A stretch of DNA of 64,000 nucleotides from an uncultured Oscillospiraceae bacterium. GTDB taxonomy: Bacteria; Bacillota; Clostridia; Oscillospirales; Oscillospiraceae. A model generated the notes under the pieces. It worked only from the letters and a program-made list of their open reading frames with translations. It did no database searches and had not been told where the DNA came from. Below, one piece after another: positions 63,925-64,000 of the stretch (position 1 is its first letter; every line of letters begins with the position of its first letter). The stretch is from NCBI GenBank assembly GCA_934512135.1, contig CAKSWT010000011.1, positions 31,158 to 95,157 of the forward strand, given 5' to 3'. The translations under genes and the position numbers were made by a program.

Positions 63925-64000
63925 TGGAGCTGGTAGACGGACTCGAACCCCCGACCTGCTGATTACAAATCAGCTGCTCTACCAACTGAGCTATACCAGC
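63925..64000 (-). tRNA. tRNA-Thr (anticodon UGU)
   Basis: A complete 76-nt tRNA ending exactly at the window edge. The acceptor stem is GCTGGTA/TACCAGC with TCCA at the 3' end, anticodon TGT in the loop TTTGTAA, and T-loop TTCGAGT. It lies 23 nt upstream of tRNA-Tyr on the same strand, so they are likely one transcript. Confidence 0.97.

Overview
The window looks like the chromosome of an anaerobic gut-type Firmicute (Clostridia, probably Oscillospiraceae or a close relative). The signs are moderately GC-rich coding, strong AGGAGG-type ribosome sites, LipO-like solute-binding lipoproteins, two Old Yellow Enzyme/Fe-S flavin reductases of the BaiCD/2,4-dienoyl-CoA reductase type, PucR and RpiR regulators, and a type I-C CRISPR system. 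The genus is inferred from gene content only.

Layout. (1) 0.1-16.5 kb is a transport and reductive-catabolism block. It holds a YeiH-type exporter, an SLC13/DASS-like anion permease, two Old Yellow Enzyme family reductases, an FAD flavoprotein, a MaoC-like hotdog dehydratase, two orphan solute-binding lipoproteins, and LysR and AraC regulators. The substrate cannot be read from the sequence. (2) 16.8-28.5 kb is a nitrogen-heterocycle/carbamoyl block. It holds carbamate kinase, the three FdrA/DUF1116/DUF2877 proteins that match oxamate carbamoyltransferase (AllFGH), an NCS2 nucleobase permease, an ion-transporter-superfamily permease, a frameshifted cytosine deaminase-like amidohydrolase, a barbiturase/cyanuric acid hydrolase-type ring-opening amidohydrolase, and a PucR regulator. 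Together they suggest that ring-opened ureido compounds are split to carbamoyl phosphate and then used to make ATP. (3) 28.8-39.6 kb is a sugar block: rhamnulose-1-phosphate aldolase, then two divergent operons. These encode two Gfo/Idh/MocA dehydrogenases, three xylose-isomerase-like TIM barrels, a hexokinase-like kinase, a solute-binding lipoprotein, an RpiR regulator, and a small protein that pairs with one TIM barrel as a C-glycoside deglycosidase (alpha + beta). IS3-type end relics flank the two divergent operons. (4) 39.7-41.1 kb holds a GNAT acetyltransferase and an unassigned protein.

(5) 41.2-50.5 kb is a complete type I-C CRISPR-Cas locus: cas3-cas5c-cas8c-cas7c-cas4-cas1-cas2, all on the minus strand, followed by a leader and 25 repeats. 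(6) 51,245-63,839 is a ~12.6 kb integrated element bounded by a 24-bp direct repeat of the 3' end of a tRNA-Tyr gene. Next to the restored tRNA it carries a tyrosine integrase, then a DUF6076-type protein, an excisionase, a RepA-like AAA ATPase, iteron-like repeats and two MobC-like proteins. It also carries a complete type II-A CRISPR-Cas9 system: tracrRNA, cas9, cas1, cas2, csn2 and an 11-repeat array. (7) The right end holds tRNA-Tyr(GUA) and tRNA-Thr(UGU).

The most striking results are the mobile, tRNA-integrated Cas9 system beside a resident type I-C system, and one spacer in each array that appears to target the same family of 27-nt (9-residue) repeated sequence. Also notable are the carbamoyltransferase/ring-opening amidohydrolase cluster and the C-deglycosylation operon.
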